This document shows positions 16,841-25,648 of a DNA stretch of 64,000 nt, piece after piece; the stretch's first letter is position 1; the number at the start of each line of letters is the position of its first letter. The notes below the pieces were generated by a model. The model ran no database searches, was not told the DNA's origin, and worked only from the letters and a program-made list of their open reading frames with translations. The DNA lies in assembly GCF_010119615.1 (NCBI RefSeq), contig NZ_QOVG01000005.1, positions 1 through 64,000 on the forward strand. The letters run 5' to 3'. The stretch comes from Pseudoxanthomonas gei. GTDB lineage: Bacteria; Pseudomonadota; Gammaproteobacteria; Xanthomonadales; Xanthomonadaceae. Position numbers and translations under genes: made by a program.

Positions 16841-17728
16841 TTACACGTCGGCGTCGGTGGCCCAGCCCTCTCCGCTGCCGCGATGGAAGACCTGGTCCGA
16901 CTGCAGCACCTTGCCGGCCGGGAAGGCTTCGCGCTGGGCCAGCTTGGCGTAGATCGGGGTGAAGTCCGGCTCGGTCGCGGCGATCAGCTGCTCGAAGCTG
17001 TCGATGACGAAGTAGGTCTTCTGGAAGGTGTCGATGCGGTAGCGCGTGCGCATCACCCGTTCCAGGTCGAAACCAATCCGGTTGGGCGCGTCGGCTTCCA
17101 GCGAATACAGCGACTCGCCTTTCGAGGACACGATGCCGCTGCCATAGATGCGCAGGCCCTGCGGGGTGTCGATGAGGCCGAATTCCACCGTGTACCAGTA
17201 CAGCCGGGTCAGGTTGACCAGCGCCTCGGCGCCGATGCCGTGCGCCTTGACCCCGCCGCGGCCATAAGCCTGCATGTAATCGGCGAACAGCGGGTTCATC
17301 AGCAGCGGCACGTGCCCGAACAGGTCGTGGAACAGGTCGGGTTCGGCGATGTAGTCGATCTGGTCGGGCCGGCGGATCCACCAGGTCACCGGGAAGCGGC
17401 GGTTGGCCAGGTGGTCGAAGAATTCCAGTTCCGGCAGCAGGCCTTCCACCCCCACCAGGGTCCAGCCGGTGGCCGCACCCAGCACTTCGTTCAACTGGTC
17501 GAAGCGCGGGATCGCGTGCGGGGTCATGCCCATCTCGTCCTGGGCGTGCAGGAATTCATCGCAGGCGCGGCCGACCAGCAGTTCGCGCTGGCGCTGGTAC
17601 AGGGTGCCCCAGGTGGCATGGTCCTCGGCCTTGTAGTCCTCCCAGGGCTGCTCGACCAGGGCCGTCGTGTAGACCGGCACGTAGCCCTTGTCCGTCTCCT
17701 GGTGCTCGACGCGGCGCGGCTGGTTCAT
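16841..17728 (-). CDS. phhA: phenylalanine 4-monooxygenase
   Basis: Hydroxylates phenylalanine to tyrosine with molecular oxygen and tetrahydrobiopterin, opening aromatic amino acid breakdown. The 295-residue single-domain bacterial form shows the iron triad His134 and His139 (DLFHDLFGHVPLL) and Glu182 (YWYTVEFGLIDTP). It lacks the regulatory ACT domain of animal enzymes, as expected. It is divergent from an Lrp-family regulator, with operator-like palindromes in the gap; regulation by that protein is inferred. folE, for the pterin precursor pathway, lies elsewhere in the window. Confidence 0.96.
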   Translation of the reverse strand: MNQPRRVEHQETDKGYVPVYTTALVEQPWEDYKAEDHATWGTLYQRQRELLVGRACDEFLHAQDEMGMTPHAIPRFDQLNEVLGAATGWTLVGVEGLLPELEFFDHLANRRFPVTWWIRRPDQIDYIAEPDLFHDLFGHVPLLMNPLFADYMQAYGRGGVKAHGIGAEALVNLTRLYWYTVEFGLIDTPQGLRIYGSGIVSSKGESLYSLEADAPNRIGFDLERVMRTRYRIDTFQKTYFVIDSFEQLIAATEPDFTPIYAKLAQREAFPAGKVLQSDQVFHRGSGEGWATDADV

Positions 17729-17776
17729 GGGGTCTCCGATGAGGATATTGCGGCATTCGATGTTAGCGCCGGACCC

Positions 17777-17822
17777 GCGCAACGGGGTTGCAAAGTTGCG
17801 CAGTAGGCGGCCGTCAGCGCAA
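17777..17822. promoter_or_regulatory. palindromic operator candidate between phhA and the Lrp gene
   Basis: GCGCAAC (17777-17783) and GTTGCGC (17795-17801) form a perfect 7-bp inverted repeat with an 11-base spacer that itself contains TTGCAA. A third half-site, GCGCAA, follows at 17817-17822. Lrp/AsnC proteins commonly bind several spaced half-sites in front of divergent targets, so this is a plausible binding region. Confidence 0.5.
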
Positions 17823-17856
17823 TATTCGTGCGTATCAGTGGAAAATAGAGCATGAA

Positions 17857-18339
17857 ATGACCGAATCCCTGTCTCTGGACCGCACCGACCTGCGCCTGCT
17901 CGCACTCCTGCAGCAGGATGGACGCGCCACCAATGCCGAGATTGCCAGCCAGGTGAACCTGTCGCCGTCGGCCTGCCTGCGCCGGGTCCAGCGCCTGGAG
18001 GCGGCCGGCGTGATCCAGGGATATGCGGCACTCGTCGACCCCAAGCGGGTCGGCCTGGGGCTGCAGGCCTTCGTGCGCGTGCAGCTGGAAAAACATGGGC
18101 AGCTCGGCCTCGACCGATTCATCGAAGGCGTCAGCAGCTGGGACGAGGTGGTCGCCTGCCATGCGCTCACCGGCGACATGGACTACCTGCTGCAGGTGGT
18201 GGTGCAGGACCTGGAACACTTCTCCAGTTTCCTGCTGGACAAGCTGATCAACGCCACCGGCGTGGCCGATGTGAATTCCAGTTTCGTCCTGCGCACGGTC
18301 AAGCAGACCCGGGCGCTGCCGCTGGGCCATCTGGGCTGA
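17857..18339 (+). CDS. Lrp/AsnC-family transcriptional regulator
   Basis: A 160-residue regulator with an N-terminal helix-turn-helix at about 25-46 (RATNAEIASQVNLSPSACLR) and a C-terminal RAM ligand-binding domain (ACHALTGDMDYLLQVVVQDL). It is transcribed divergently from phhA. Regulators in this arrangement usually sense an amino acid, here plausibly phenylalanine or tyrosine, and control the neighbour; that is inference. The ATG at 17857 gives the family's usual N-terminus (TESLSLDRTDLRLL); upstream codons are not conserved-looking. Confidence 0.92.
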   Translation: MTESLSLDRTDLRLLALLQQDGRATNAEIASQVNLSPSACLRRVQRLEAAGVIQGYAALVDPKRVGLGLQAFVRVQLEKHGQLGLDRFIEGVSSWDEVVACHALTGDMDYLLQVVVQDLEHFSSFLLDKLINATGVADVNSSFVLRTVKQTRALPLGHLG

Positions 18340-18560
18340 AGTCCGGGTGTTGCATGGCCCGGCTTGCCCGGCTGATCTCTTCGCCCAACGCGGCCCAGCC
18401 GGGAACGCCCGGCGCTACCAACGCGACAGCGTCGCCGGTCGTCATCGCCGGCGCGGCCACTCAACAGGACTTGCGGCCATTGCCCCGGCTGTTGCTGTCC
18501 TGCAACATGCGGGTGCTAGGTACGCCCGCCCCCTTCCACCATCCTACGGAAGCTCCCGCC

Positions 18561-20867
18561 ATGTCCCCAAGCCGTCCCTCGTCCGTGCGTCCGCACCGAC
18601 TCGCCCTTGCCATTGTCGCCGTGCTGCCCTTCGGCCCCGCTTTCGCCCAGGACACCGCGCCTTCCGCCCCGGCCACGCGATCCAACGAAGCCACCACCCT
18701 GGAGGCCGTGGAAGTCACTGCCCAGCGCCGGGTCGAGAACATCCAGGACGTGCCGGTGTCGATCAGCACCATCAGCAGCGAGAAGCTCGACGTGCTGGCG
18801 TCCGGCGGCAACGACGTGCGGTTCCTGTCCGCGCGCGTGCCCAGCCTGAACATCGAATCCTCCTACGGCCGCGCCTTCCCGCGCTTCTACGTCCGCGGCC
18901 TGGGCAACACCGACTTCGACCTCAACGCCTCGCAGCCGGTGTCGCTGATCTATGACGACGTGGTCCAGGAAAGCCCCCTGCTGAAAGGCTTCCCGGTGTT
19001 CGACCTGGAGCGCATCGAAGTGCTGCGTGGTCCGCAGGGCACCCTGTTCGGTCGCAACACCCCGGCCGGCGTGGTCAAGTTCGAATCGGCCAAGCCGACC
19101 CAGGAATTCGGCGGCTACGGCCGGCTGTCCTACGGCACCGACAACATGTGGAACGTGGAAGGCGCGGTGGGCGGCGGCCTGACCGATCGCTGGTCGGCGC
19201 GCGCCTCGGTGCTGTTCCAGCGCCGCGAGGACTCGGTCACCAACACCAACGAACCGGGTCCCGACCGCGGCGCCGAGGGCTACGACGAATCGGCCGCGCG
19301 CGTGCAGTTCCTGTACGAGGGTGACGCGTTCGAAGGCCTGTTCAACCTGCACAAGCGCCACCTCAACGGCACCGCGCGCCTGTTCCGCGCCAACATCATC
19401 GACCCCGGCACCAACAACCTGGTGCCGGGCTTCGACCGCGACCAGGTGTCCACCGACGGCGTGAACTTTTCCGAGCTCGATACCTGGGGCGGCAGCGCGC
19501 GCCTGCGCTGGGAGCTGGGCCGGGTCAACCTGTATTCCATCACCGGTTACGAGACCGCCGAATCGCTCAACCGTGGCGACATCGACGGCGGCTTCGGCGC
19601 CGCGTTCCTGGGCCCGGGCAACTCCGGTCCGGGTTTCATTCCGTTCGCATCGGAATCGGCCGACGGCCTGCCCGACCACCGCCAGATCACGCAGGAATTC
19701 CGCGTCGAGTCAAACGAATGGGGACGCTTCGACTGGCAGGCCGGCCTGTTCTACTACGACGAAGACATCAGCATCGACAGCTTCAACTACGACTCGCTGA
19801 CGCCTGGCAATCCGCGCGCCGGCTATGCCATCCAGGACCAGCGCAACAAGGCCTGGGCGGTGTTCGCCTCCGGTGATTTCGAAGTCACCGATGCCTTCAC
19901 CCTGCGCGGCGGCCTGCGGTACACGCAGGACAAGAAGGACTTCAGCGCCAGCGTGCTGGAAGCGGCGCCGTTCTCGGCCGCGCCGGTCGGCGGCCCGTAT
20001 ACGGTCAGCACCGACGTCAACGACGTCAGCTGGGACCTGAGCGGGGTCTATGCCCTCAACGAAGACGTCAATTTCTACGCGCGCGTGGCCAAGGGCTTCC
20101 GCGCGCCGTCGATCCAGGGCCGCCTGCTGTTCGCCAGCGCCGATGCGGTGGCCGACAACGGGGGTGTCTCAACCGCCGATTCGGAAGAAGTGATTTCCTA
20201 CGAGGCCGGCATCAAGGCCGATCTCTGGGACAAGCGCGCGCGCCTGGGCTTCAACGTGTTCCGCTATGACGTCAACGACCAGCAGATCATCGCGGTCGGC
20301 GGCGGCGGCAACAGCGCGACCCTGCTCAACGCCGACAAGACCGTCGGCCAGGGTTTCGAACTGGACCTCGAGGCCTACCTGACCGACAACCTGCTGGTCA
20401 CCCTGGGCAGCAGCTACAACGACACCGAGATCCAGGACGCCAGCCTGGCCGTGCCCGGCTGCGGCGGTGGCTGCACGGTCACCGATCCGGAAACCGCGCC
20501 GGGTTCGGGCCTCTACCTGATCGATGGCAACTCCCTGCCACAGGCGCCCAAGTGGGTGCACAACGTGACCGCGCGCTGGGCCATGCCGGTGGGCGAGGGC
20601 GGCGAGTTCTACGTGTTCACCGATTGGGCCTATCGCAGCGAAGTGAGCTTCTTCCTGTACGACTCGGTGGAATTCACCGGCAAGTCCTCGGTCGAAGGCG
20701 GCCTGCGCATCGGCTACAACTGGAACCAGGGTGACTACGGCGTGGCCGTGTTCGGCCGCAACATCACCGACCAGACCCGCATCGTCGGCGGCATCGACTT
20801 CAACAACCTGACCGGCTTCCTCAACGAACCGCGCACGGTCGGCGTGGAGTTCAGCGCCCGGTTCTGA
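18561..20867 (+). CDS. TonB-dependent outer-membrane receptor
   Basis: A 768-residue receptor with a signal peptide cleaved near residue 29 (GPAFA-QD), TonB-box-like LEAVEVTAQRR, a plug (FYVRGLGNTDFDLNASQPV, LERIEVLRGPQGTLFGRNTP) and a barrel ending NEPRTVGVEFSARF with terminal Phe. The VTAQRRVENIQDVP start of the plug is typical of the large Xanthomonad and Sphingomonad receptor group often devoted to carbohydrates or complex organics rather than ferric siderophores; the substrate here is not identifiable. A strong terminator hairpin follows. Confidence 0.93.
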   Translation: MSPSRPSSVRPHRLALAIVAVLPFGPAFAQDTAPSAPATRSNEATTLEAVEVTAQRRVENIQDVPVSISTISSEKLDVLASGGNDVRFLSARVPSLNIESSYGRAFPRFYVRGLGNTDFDLNASQPVSLIYDDVVQESPLLKGFPVFDLERIEVLRGPQGTLFGRNTPAGVVKFESAKPTQEFGGYGRLSYGTDNMWNVEGAVGGGLTDRWSARASVLFQRREDSVTNTNEPGPDRGAEGYDESAARVQFLYEGDAFEGLFNLHKRHLNGTARLFRANIIDPGTNNLVPGFDRDQVSTDGVNFSELDTWGGSARLRWELGRVNLYSITGYETAESLNRGDIDGGFGAAFLGPGNSGPGFIPFASESADGLPDHRQITQEFRVESNEWGRFDWQAGLFYYDEDISIDSFNYDSLTPGNPRAGYAIQDQRNKAWAVFASGDFEVTDAFTLRGGLRYTQDKKDFSASVLEAAPFSAAPVGGPYTVSTDVNDVSWDLSGVYALNEDVNFYARVAKGFRAPSIQGRLLFASADAVADNGGVSTADSEEVISYEAGIKADLWDKRARLGFNVFRYDVNDQQIIAVGGGGNSATLLNADKTVGQGFELDLEAYLTDNLLVTLGSSYNDTEIQDASLAVPGCGGGCTVTDPETAPGSGLYLIDGNSLPQAPKWVHNVTARWAMPVGEGGEFYVFTDWAYRSEVSFFLYDSVEFTGKSSVEGGLRIGYNWNQGDYGVAVFGRNITDQTRIVGGIDFNNLTGFLNEPRTVGVEFSARF

Positions 20868-20880
20868 GCGGCGCCAGTGG

Positions 20881-20918
20881 GCAGGGAAAAGAGCCGGCTT
20901 GTCCGGCTCTTTTCCTGC
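20881..20918 (+). terminator. intrinsic terminator after TonB receptor
   Basis: A near-perfect inverted repeat: AAAAGAGCCGG and CCGGCTCTTTT, extended by GCAGG/CCTGC, around the loop CTTGT, starting 14 bases after the receptor stop. The T-rich right arm fits a rho-independent terminator that could work in either direction. Confidence 0.8.
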
Positions 20919-20962
20919 AGGTGCGAGCTAGCCCGGATACTGCCGGACGCGGCAGTTGCGGC

Positions 20963-21084
20963 TGTTGTAGGAGGGACGCGAGTCGCGAAGCAGGGAAGCC
21001 ATGAGTGCCGAGATCTGCAGGCCGGCGTGCTTCGCGACTTGCGCCCTGAAGGAAGTCCCCTCGGGGGGCGTCGCTCCTACAAGG
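20963..21084. repeat. REP-like inverted pair, copy 2, with split right arm
   Basis: Left arm GTAGGAGGGACGCGAGTCGC at 20968 onward. The right arm GCTTCGCGACTTGCG (21029-21043) is separated from its outer end GCGTCGCTCCTACA (21067-21080) by about 23 bases containing a small AAGTCCCCTC palindromic insert. This variant layout differs from the other copies. Confidence 0.8.
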
Positions 21085-21111
21085 GTCGCGTCGCTCCTGA
21101 TCCGTCCTTGG

Positions 21112-21879
21112 CTACTCGCGTGGCGGGAACTTCAAAACCACGCCGTGTTCGTCCTGGCGCTCGGCGCGGTTCCACAACACCGGCACCTGGCGGGGCGCGG
21201 GCGGTTCCAGCTCATCGTCCAGCGGCGCCAGGGTTTCTTCCTCGTCTTCCCAGCTGTAGCGCTTGCGCGGCAAGGCCGGGTCCAGCTTGCGGAACAGCAT
21301 CGCGGCGAGGAGGCCGGCCACCGCGCCACCCAGGTGCGACTGCCAGGAAACGCCGGGCTCCCTGGGCAGCACCGTCAACAGCATGCCGCCGTAGAAGAAG
21401 AACGCGATCATGCCGGTGGCGATCGCGGCGCGGTCGCGCCGCAACACGCCCAGTGCGAAGACCAGGAACATCAGGCCATGGGTCAGACCGCTGGCGCCCA
21501 GGTGGAAACTGCCCGGCGCGCCCAGCCACCATGCACCGAGTCCCGAGCCCAGCCACAGCAGGGGCAGCGACCAGGCGGTAGCGCGCGGATACACGCTGCC
21601 GGCCAGCGTCCCCAGGATCAGCAACGAACTGGCATTGGCGACGATGTGTTCCAGCGAGCCATGCAGCAAGGGCGCGGTCAATAGCCCCAGCAGGCCCGGC
21701 AGCGACTGTGGCGCCACCGCGAACGCACGGGTGTCTAAACTGCCCTGCGCCGAATACACGATGGCCAGCAGGAGCACGAACATCAGGCTGAGGTTGAGCG
21801 CGCGCTTGAGCCTGCCACGGTCTATCCGGGCCTGGGTTTGCGGGTCGTAGCGGGGATCGTCGGGGTGGTAGGGGTCCAT
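21112..21879 (-). CDS. rhomboid-family intramembrane serine protease
   Basis: A 255-residue polytopic membrane protein with the rhomboid catalytic dyad: Ser130 in HLGASGLTHG and His182 in WQSHLGGAVAG. Oxyanion-region residues occur in LLHGSLEHIVANASSL (His73, His78, Asn82). Six membrane helices span about 28-200, and a charged C-terminal tail follows. It cleaves substrates inside the membrane; the natural substrate is unknown. The start at 21879 gives a short cytoplasmic N-terminus (DPYHPDDPRYDPQTQ). It is divergent from the rRNA methyltransferase. Confidence 0.88.
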   Translation of the reverse strand: MDPYHPDDPRYDPQTQARIDRGRLKRALNLSLMFVLLLAIVYSAQGSLDTRAFAVAPQSLPGLLGLLTAPLLHGSLEHIVANASSLLILGTLAGSVYPRATAWSLPLLWLGSGLGAWWLGAPGSFHLGASGLTHGLMFLVFALGVLRRDRAAIATGMIAFFFYGGMLLTVLPREPGVSWQSHLGGAVAGLLAAMLFRKLDPALPRKRYSWEDEEETLAPLDDELEPPAPRQVPVLWNRAERQDEHGVVLKFPPRE

Positions 21880-21966
21880 GCGAAAGGGATGGCGGCGTGA
21901 CGCGGGAATGCAAGGGTGGGTGGTGAGGGATGGTGAATCCCGATGAGCTCCAAGGGACCGTGGCGC

Positions 21967-22101
21967 GGGGTGCTCTTGGCGATTAAATTCACGCGAACAG
22001 ACCCGATGGAGATACGAAGGGCGAGTTGCAGGGCCGCCAATCAATACGCCAAGAGCACCCCTCCCCAACCCTCCCCTTTGCTGCGCAAAAGGGAGGAGGC
22101 C
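21967..22101. repeat. CGCCAAGAGCACCCC-type inverted repeat element
   Basis: GGGGTGCTCTTGGCG (21967-21981) pairs exactly with CGCCAAGAGCACCCC (22048-22062). The right side continues CTCCCCAACCCTCCCCTTTG and a palindromic TTTGCTGCGCAAA core to 22101. About 50 bases of this right side are closely similar to 62105-62155, which lies inside the coding region of the MrfB-like gene. Confidence 0.8.
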
Positions 22102-22115
22102 AAGCAGCCACCGCG

Positions 22116-22121
22116 TAGAAT
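22116..22121 (+). promoter_or_regulatory. probable -10 hexamer, leaderless start
   Basis: TAGAAT, a good -10 match, lies exactly six bases upstream of the ATG at 22128. There is no ribosome binding site between them and no clear -35 box. A transcript would begin at the start codon. Confidence 0.45.
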
Positions 22122-22127
22122 GGGTCC

Positions 22128-23294
22128 ATGAATACGCCACTCCCCGCCGTCCACCTCAAGAACGCCTGGCGCTCCAGCCATCCCTGGATCTTCCAGAAAC
22201 TCGTCGCCAAGCCCGAGCCCAAACCCAAGCCCGGCAGCATCGTCGATGTGATCGGCGTCGACGGCGAGTGGATCGGCCGTGGCTTCTACAACGGCCACTC
22301 GCGCATTGCCGTGCGCATCCTGGAAACCGATCCCGACGTGGCGGTCGATGCCGACTGGTTCTCGCGCAAGATCGCCCAGGCCGTGTCCCTGCGCCGCGAG
22401 GTGCTCAAGCTCGACGAGACCTCCAACGCCTGGCGCGTGGTGCATGCCGAAGGCGACGGCCTGTCGGGCCTGGTGGTCGACCGCTATGACGACCTGCTGG
22501 TGGTCGAGTTCTTCAGCGCCGGCATGTTCCGCCACCGCGACTGGATCTACGACGCACTGAAGGAACAGTTTCCGGGCGCGCGCTTCTACAGCTTCGCCGA
22601 GGAACACGTGCAGAAGCAGGAGTCGTTCGACTTCCGTGGCACCGAACCGCCGGCGCCGGCGATCATCACCGAGAACGGCGTGCACTTCCGCGCCGATCCG
22701 GCTGGCGCGCACAAGACCGGTTTCTTCGCCGACCAGCGCGACAACCGCGAGTGGCTGTCGCAACAGGTCGCTGGCAAGCGCGTGCTGGACCTGTGCTGCA
22801 ACACCGGCGGCTTCGGCGTGTACGCCAAGGTCCGCGGCGCCGAGGAAGTGGTCGGCGTGGACATCGACGAGGACGTGATCTCGATCGCCAAGGGCAACGC
22901 CAAGCTCAACGACGTGCGGTTGAAGTTCGTGCAGGCCGACATCTTCCCGTGGCTGCGTGATGCGGGCAATGCCAAGGATCTTTACGACGTGGTGATCCTG
23001 GACCCGGCCAAGATGACCCGCGATCGCGAGCAGGTGATCGCGGCGCTGAAGAAATACCTGGACATGAACAAGTTGGCGCTGGGCGTGGTCAAGCCGGGCG
23101 GACTGTTCGCCACGTTCTCCTGCACCGGCCTGGTCAGCGAACAGGAATTCCTCGACATGCTGCGCCGCGCCGCCTATTTCTCGGGCCGCACCATCCAGAT
23201 CCTGAAGTTGTCAGGCGCCGGCGCCGACCATCCGTTCATGGCCCACGTGCAGGAATCGCGTTACCTAAAGGCGGTGTTCTGCCGGGTGTTCTGA
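22128..23294 (+). CDS. rlmI: class I SAM-dependent rRNA methyltransferase, RlmI type
   Basis: A 388-residue methyltransferase resembling RlmI, which makes 5-methylcytidine 1962 in 23S rRNA. An N-terminal PUA-like part (VHLKNAWRSSHPWIFQ) precedes the Rossmann domain: SAM motif VLDLCCNTGGFGVYA at about 219-233, VVGVDIDEDV at about 241-250, motif IV DPAKM at 292-296, and the catalytic-type cysteine in ATFSCTGL (Cys332). It has no ribosome binding site but a -10 hexamer immediately upstream. The family is firm; the exact modified base is inferred. Confidence 0.87.
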   Translation: MNTPLPAVHLKNAWRSSHPWIFQKLVAKPEPKPKPGSIVDVIGVDGEWIGRGFYNGHSRIAVRILETDPDVAVDADWFSRKIAQAVSLRREVLKLDETSNAWRVVHAEGDGLSGLVVDRYDDLLVVEFFSAGMFRHRDWIYDALKEQFPGARFYSFAEEHVQKQESFDFRGTEPPAPAIITENGVHFRADPAGAHKTGFFADQRDNREWLSQQVAGKRVLDLCCNTGGFGVYAKVRGAEEVVGVDIDEDVISIAKGNAKLNDVRLKFVQADIFPWLRDAGNAKDLYDVVILDPAKMTRDREQVIAALKKYLDMNKLALGVVKPGGLFATFSCTGLVSEQEFLDMLRRAAYFSGRTIQILKLSGAGADHPFMAHVQESRYLKAVFCRVF

Positions 23295-23301
23295 GCACAT
23301 C

Positions 23302-23424
23302 GTAGGGTGGGCCCTGGCCCACCATGGCCATGTCGTCGCTTGCGATGGCAATGATCGACGTGGTTCCGCCAGCATCCCGGCAGCGCCGGAACGAGGGCAA
23401 CGGTGGGCCAAGGCCCACCCTGCG
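23302..23424. repeat. nested palindrome pair GGTGGGCC type
   Basis: GGGTGGGCCCTGGCCCACC (23305-23323) and GGTGGGCCAAGGCCCACCCT (23402-23421) are each self-complementary and also complementary to each other. They lie 78 bases apart, filling the gap between convergent rlmI and putP. It resembles a second family of intergenic palindromes and could terminate transcription from both sides. Confidence 0.75.
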
Positions 23425-23433
23425 TCGGAACAT

Positions 23434-24921
23434 TCAGTAGCCGTGCTTGCCCAGGGTCGCGTGCACCTGCTCATGCTGTGACTGCAGCTGCGCGCTGGGG
23501 GCCTTGCCCAACAGGCTGACGACGAAGATGGCGACCGTGGCGGCGAAGAAGCCCGGCACGATTTCATACAAAGCGCTGCCGGTCTGTTTCCACAGGACCA
23601 CGGTCAAGGCGCCCGTCACCATGCCGGCCAGCGCGCCGTTGCGCGTCATCCGCTTCCAGAACAACGACAGCAGCACCACCGGCCCGAACGCGGCACCGAA
23701 TCCCGCCCACGCGTAAGCCACCAGGCCGAGCACACGGCTGTCCGGATCGCGCGCGATCCACACCGCAAGCAGCGCCACCATCAGCACCATGGCCCGCCCG
23801 AACCACACCAGTTCGGCATGGCCGGCGCGCGGCCGCAGGAAGCCGCGGTAGAAATCTTCGGTCAGCGCGCTGGAGCAGACCAGCAACTGCGCCGACAGCG
23901 TGCTCATGATCGCGGCCAGGATCGCCGACAGCAGCACCCCGGCCACCCACGGATTGAACAGCAGCTCCGACAGCGCGATGAAGACGCGCTCTGGATTGGC
24001 ATCGACCGGTGCGGCTGCCTGCGGATGCGCGGCGAACCAGGCAATGCCGAAGAAGCCGGTTGCCACCGCGCCGGACAGGCACAGGATCATCCAGGTCATG
24101 CCGATGCGCCTCGCGCGCGGGATCGTCGCCAGGCTGTCTGCGGCCATGAACCGGGCCAGGATATGGGGTTGCCCGAAATAACCCAGGCCCCATGCCGCCG
24201 AGGAAACAATGGCGACAAGCCCACCCGCGCCGACCCAGTGCAGGCGTGCCGGATCGACCTGTTCGACCATCGCCAGTGCCGGGGCCAACCCGCCCACGGC
24301 GGCGATCGTGAACATCGGCACCAGCAGCAGCGCGAAGATCATCAGGGTGGCCTGCACGGTGTCGGTCCAGCTCACCGCCAGGAAGCCGCCGATGAAGGTG
24401 TAGGCGATGGTGACTGCCGCGCCCCAGAACATCGCCTGTGCATATGGCAGGCCGAACATGCTCTCGAACAGGCGCGCCCCGGCGACGATGCCAGAGGCGC
24501 AATAGACGGCGAAGAACACCAGGATCACCAGCGCCGAGAGGATGCGCAGCAGGCGGCTCTCGTCGGCGAAACGATGGGTGAAATAGTCCGGCAGGGTCAG
24601 CGCGTTGCGCGTCTGCTCGGTGTAGACGCGCAGGGGGCCGGCAACGTACTTCCAGTTGCACCACGCGCCCACGATCAGGCCGATGGCGATCCAGGCCTCC
24701 GACGCCCCACCCAGGTACAACGCACCGGGCAGGCCCATCATCAGCCAACCACTCATGTCCGAGGCGCCGGCGGCCAGCGCGGTGACATAGCTGCCCAGCG
24801 AACGGCCGCCCAGGATGTAGTCGTCGAAGGTGCGGGTACGGCGCCAGGCCATGAAGCCGATGCCAATCATCACCAGCAGGTAGGCGGCGAAGGTGACGAG
24901 CAACGGGGTGCTGGCGGTCAT
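23434..24921 (-). CDS. putP: sodium/proline symporter
   Basis: A 495-residue SSS-family transporter with about 13 membrane helices. It has the PutP-like start FAAYLLVMIGIGFMAWRRT, then DDYILGGRSLGSYVTALAAG and ASDMSGWLMMGLPGALY in the sodium/proline-binding core, and WGLGYFGQPHILARFMA. It brings proline into the cytoplasm with sodium. AAGGA lies eight bases before the ATG at 24921. No putA is in the window. Specificity for proline is inferred from close agreement with the PutP subgroup. Confidence 0.92.
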   Translation of the reverse strand: MTASTPLLVTFAAYLLVMIGIGFMAWRRTRTFDDYILGGRSLGSYVTALAAGASDMSGWLMMGLPGALYLGGASEAWIAIGLIVGAWCNWKYVAGPLRVYTEQTRNALTLPDYFTHRFADESRLLRILSALVILVFFAVYCASGIVAGARLFESMFGLPYAQAMFWGAAVTIAYTFIGGFLAVSWTDTVQATLMIFALLLVPMFTIAAVGGLAPALAMVEQVDPARLHWVGAGGLVAIVSSAAWGLGYFGQPHILARFMAADSLATIPRARRIGMTWMILCLSGAVATGFFGIAWFAAHPQAAAPVDANPERVFIALSELLFNPWVAGVLLSAILAAIMSTLSAQLLVCSSALTEDFYRGFLRPRAGHAELVWFGRAMVLMVALLAVWIARDPDSRVLGLVAYAWAGFGAAFGPVVLLSLFWKRMTRNGALAGMVTGALTVVLWKQTGSALYEIVPGFFAATVAIFVVSLLGKAPSAQLQSQHEQVHATLGKHGY

Positions 24922-25123
24922 TGGAGTCCTTGGGTGTCGTTGCTGGAGTATGCAGGCCCGCGCAGCGGCCAGCCGGGGAAAGGCGGCCGGACCGGGAGCA
25001 TCTGCGGAGAATCGTCGGCAGCCTAAAGCGCCAAGGCATGCCAGGCAATGGCGCTGCGCCAAGGGGCCCGATCAAGCTGCGATGCGCGGCATCACTCCGA
25101 TCGCCGGAGCACGCGCGCGGTGT

Positions 25124-25528
25124 TCAATCCGCGCCTGAATTTTCGGTCATGGCCGTGTAGGCATTGGCCCGGGCGGTATCGATGGGGCGGATCTCGAAAA
25201 AGAGGCCATGGCGCAGGCAGGGATTTTCCGAAGCAAGCGCTGCCGCCTCTTCCAGGCTGTGCGCCAGGATGAACCAGTAACCGCCGACCACTTCCTTGGC
25301 TTCCCCGAACGGCCCGTCGGTGACCACGCCCTTCCGGGAAACCGTGGCGCCGGGCATGTCCAGCCGCTGCCCCATCTTCATCTTCCCCTCCTCGATCATC
25401 CGCTCGAGCCAGGTATAGAACGCGTCGATGGCAACCTGGATGTCCGCAGGATCGGCATCCCGGTCCCACTGGCCGCGGGAGAGGACCAGGTATTCGTTGG
25501 AGGCTGGCTCGGCCATGCTGTTTTCCAT
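25124..25528 (-). CDS. YCII/DGPF-domain protein
   Basis: A 134-residue cytoplasmic protein of the YCII-related fold with the group's signature DGPFGEAKEVVGGYWFI and the end ENPCLRHGLFFEIRPI. The family is a ferredoxin-like fold. Members often lie beside ECF sigma factors, but none is adjacent here. Function unknown. Two in-frame Mets at the N-terminus (ENSMAEP) leave the exact start open by four codons. Confidence 0.85.
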   Translation of the reverse strand: MENSMAEPASNEYLVLSRGQWDRDADPADIQVAIDAFYTWLERMIEEGKMKMGQRLDMPGATVSRKGVVTDGPFGEAKEVVGGYWFILAHSLEEAAALASENPCLRHGLFFEIRPIDTARANAYTAMTENSGAD

Positions 25529-25648
25529 GCGCGGGCGGTGCAGTAGGCAATGGGAGCCGGCCTTGTGCTGACAGTTGCACGCTGCTCGCCGGCCTTCCCG
25601 CTAGACAACGCCTGGCCACGGACCGTGCGGCCAGGCTAGGGCCCGACG

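Noticed and set aside
24922-25123. Short open frames between putP and the YCII gene
   Set aside because: They have no ribosome binding site, no recognisable domain, and codon use unlike the neighbours.
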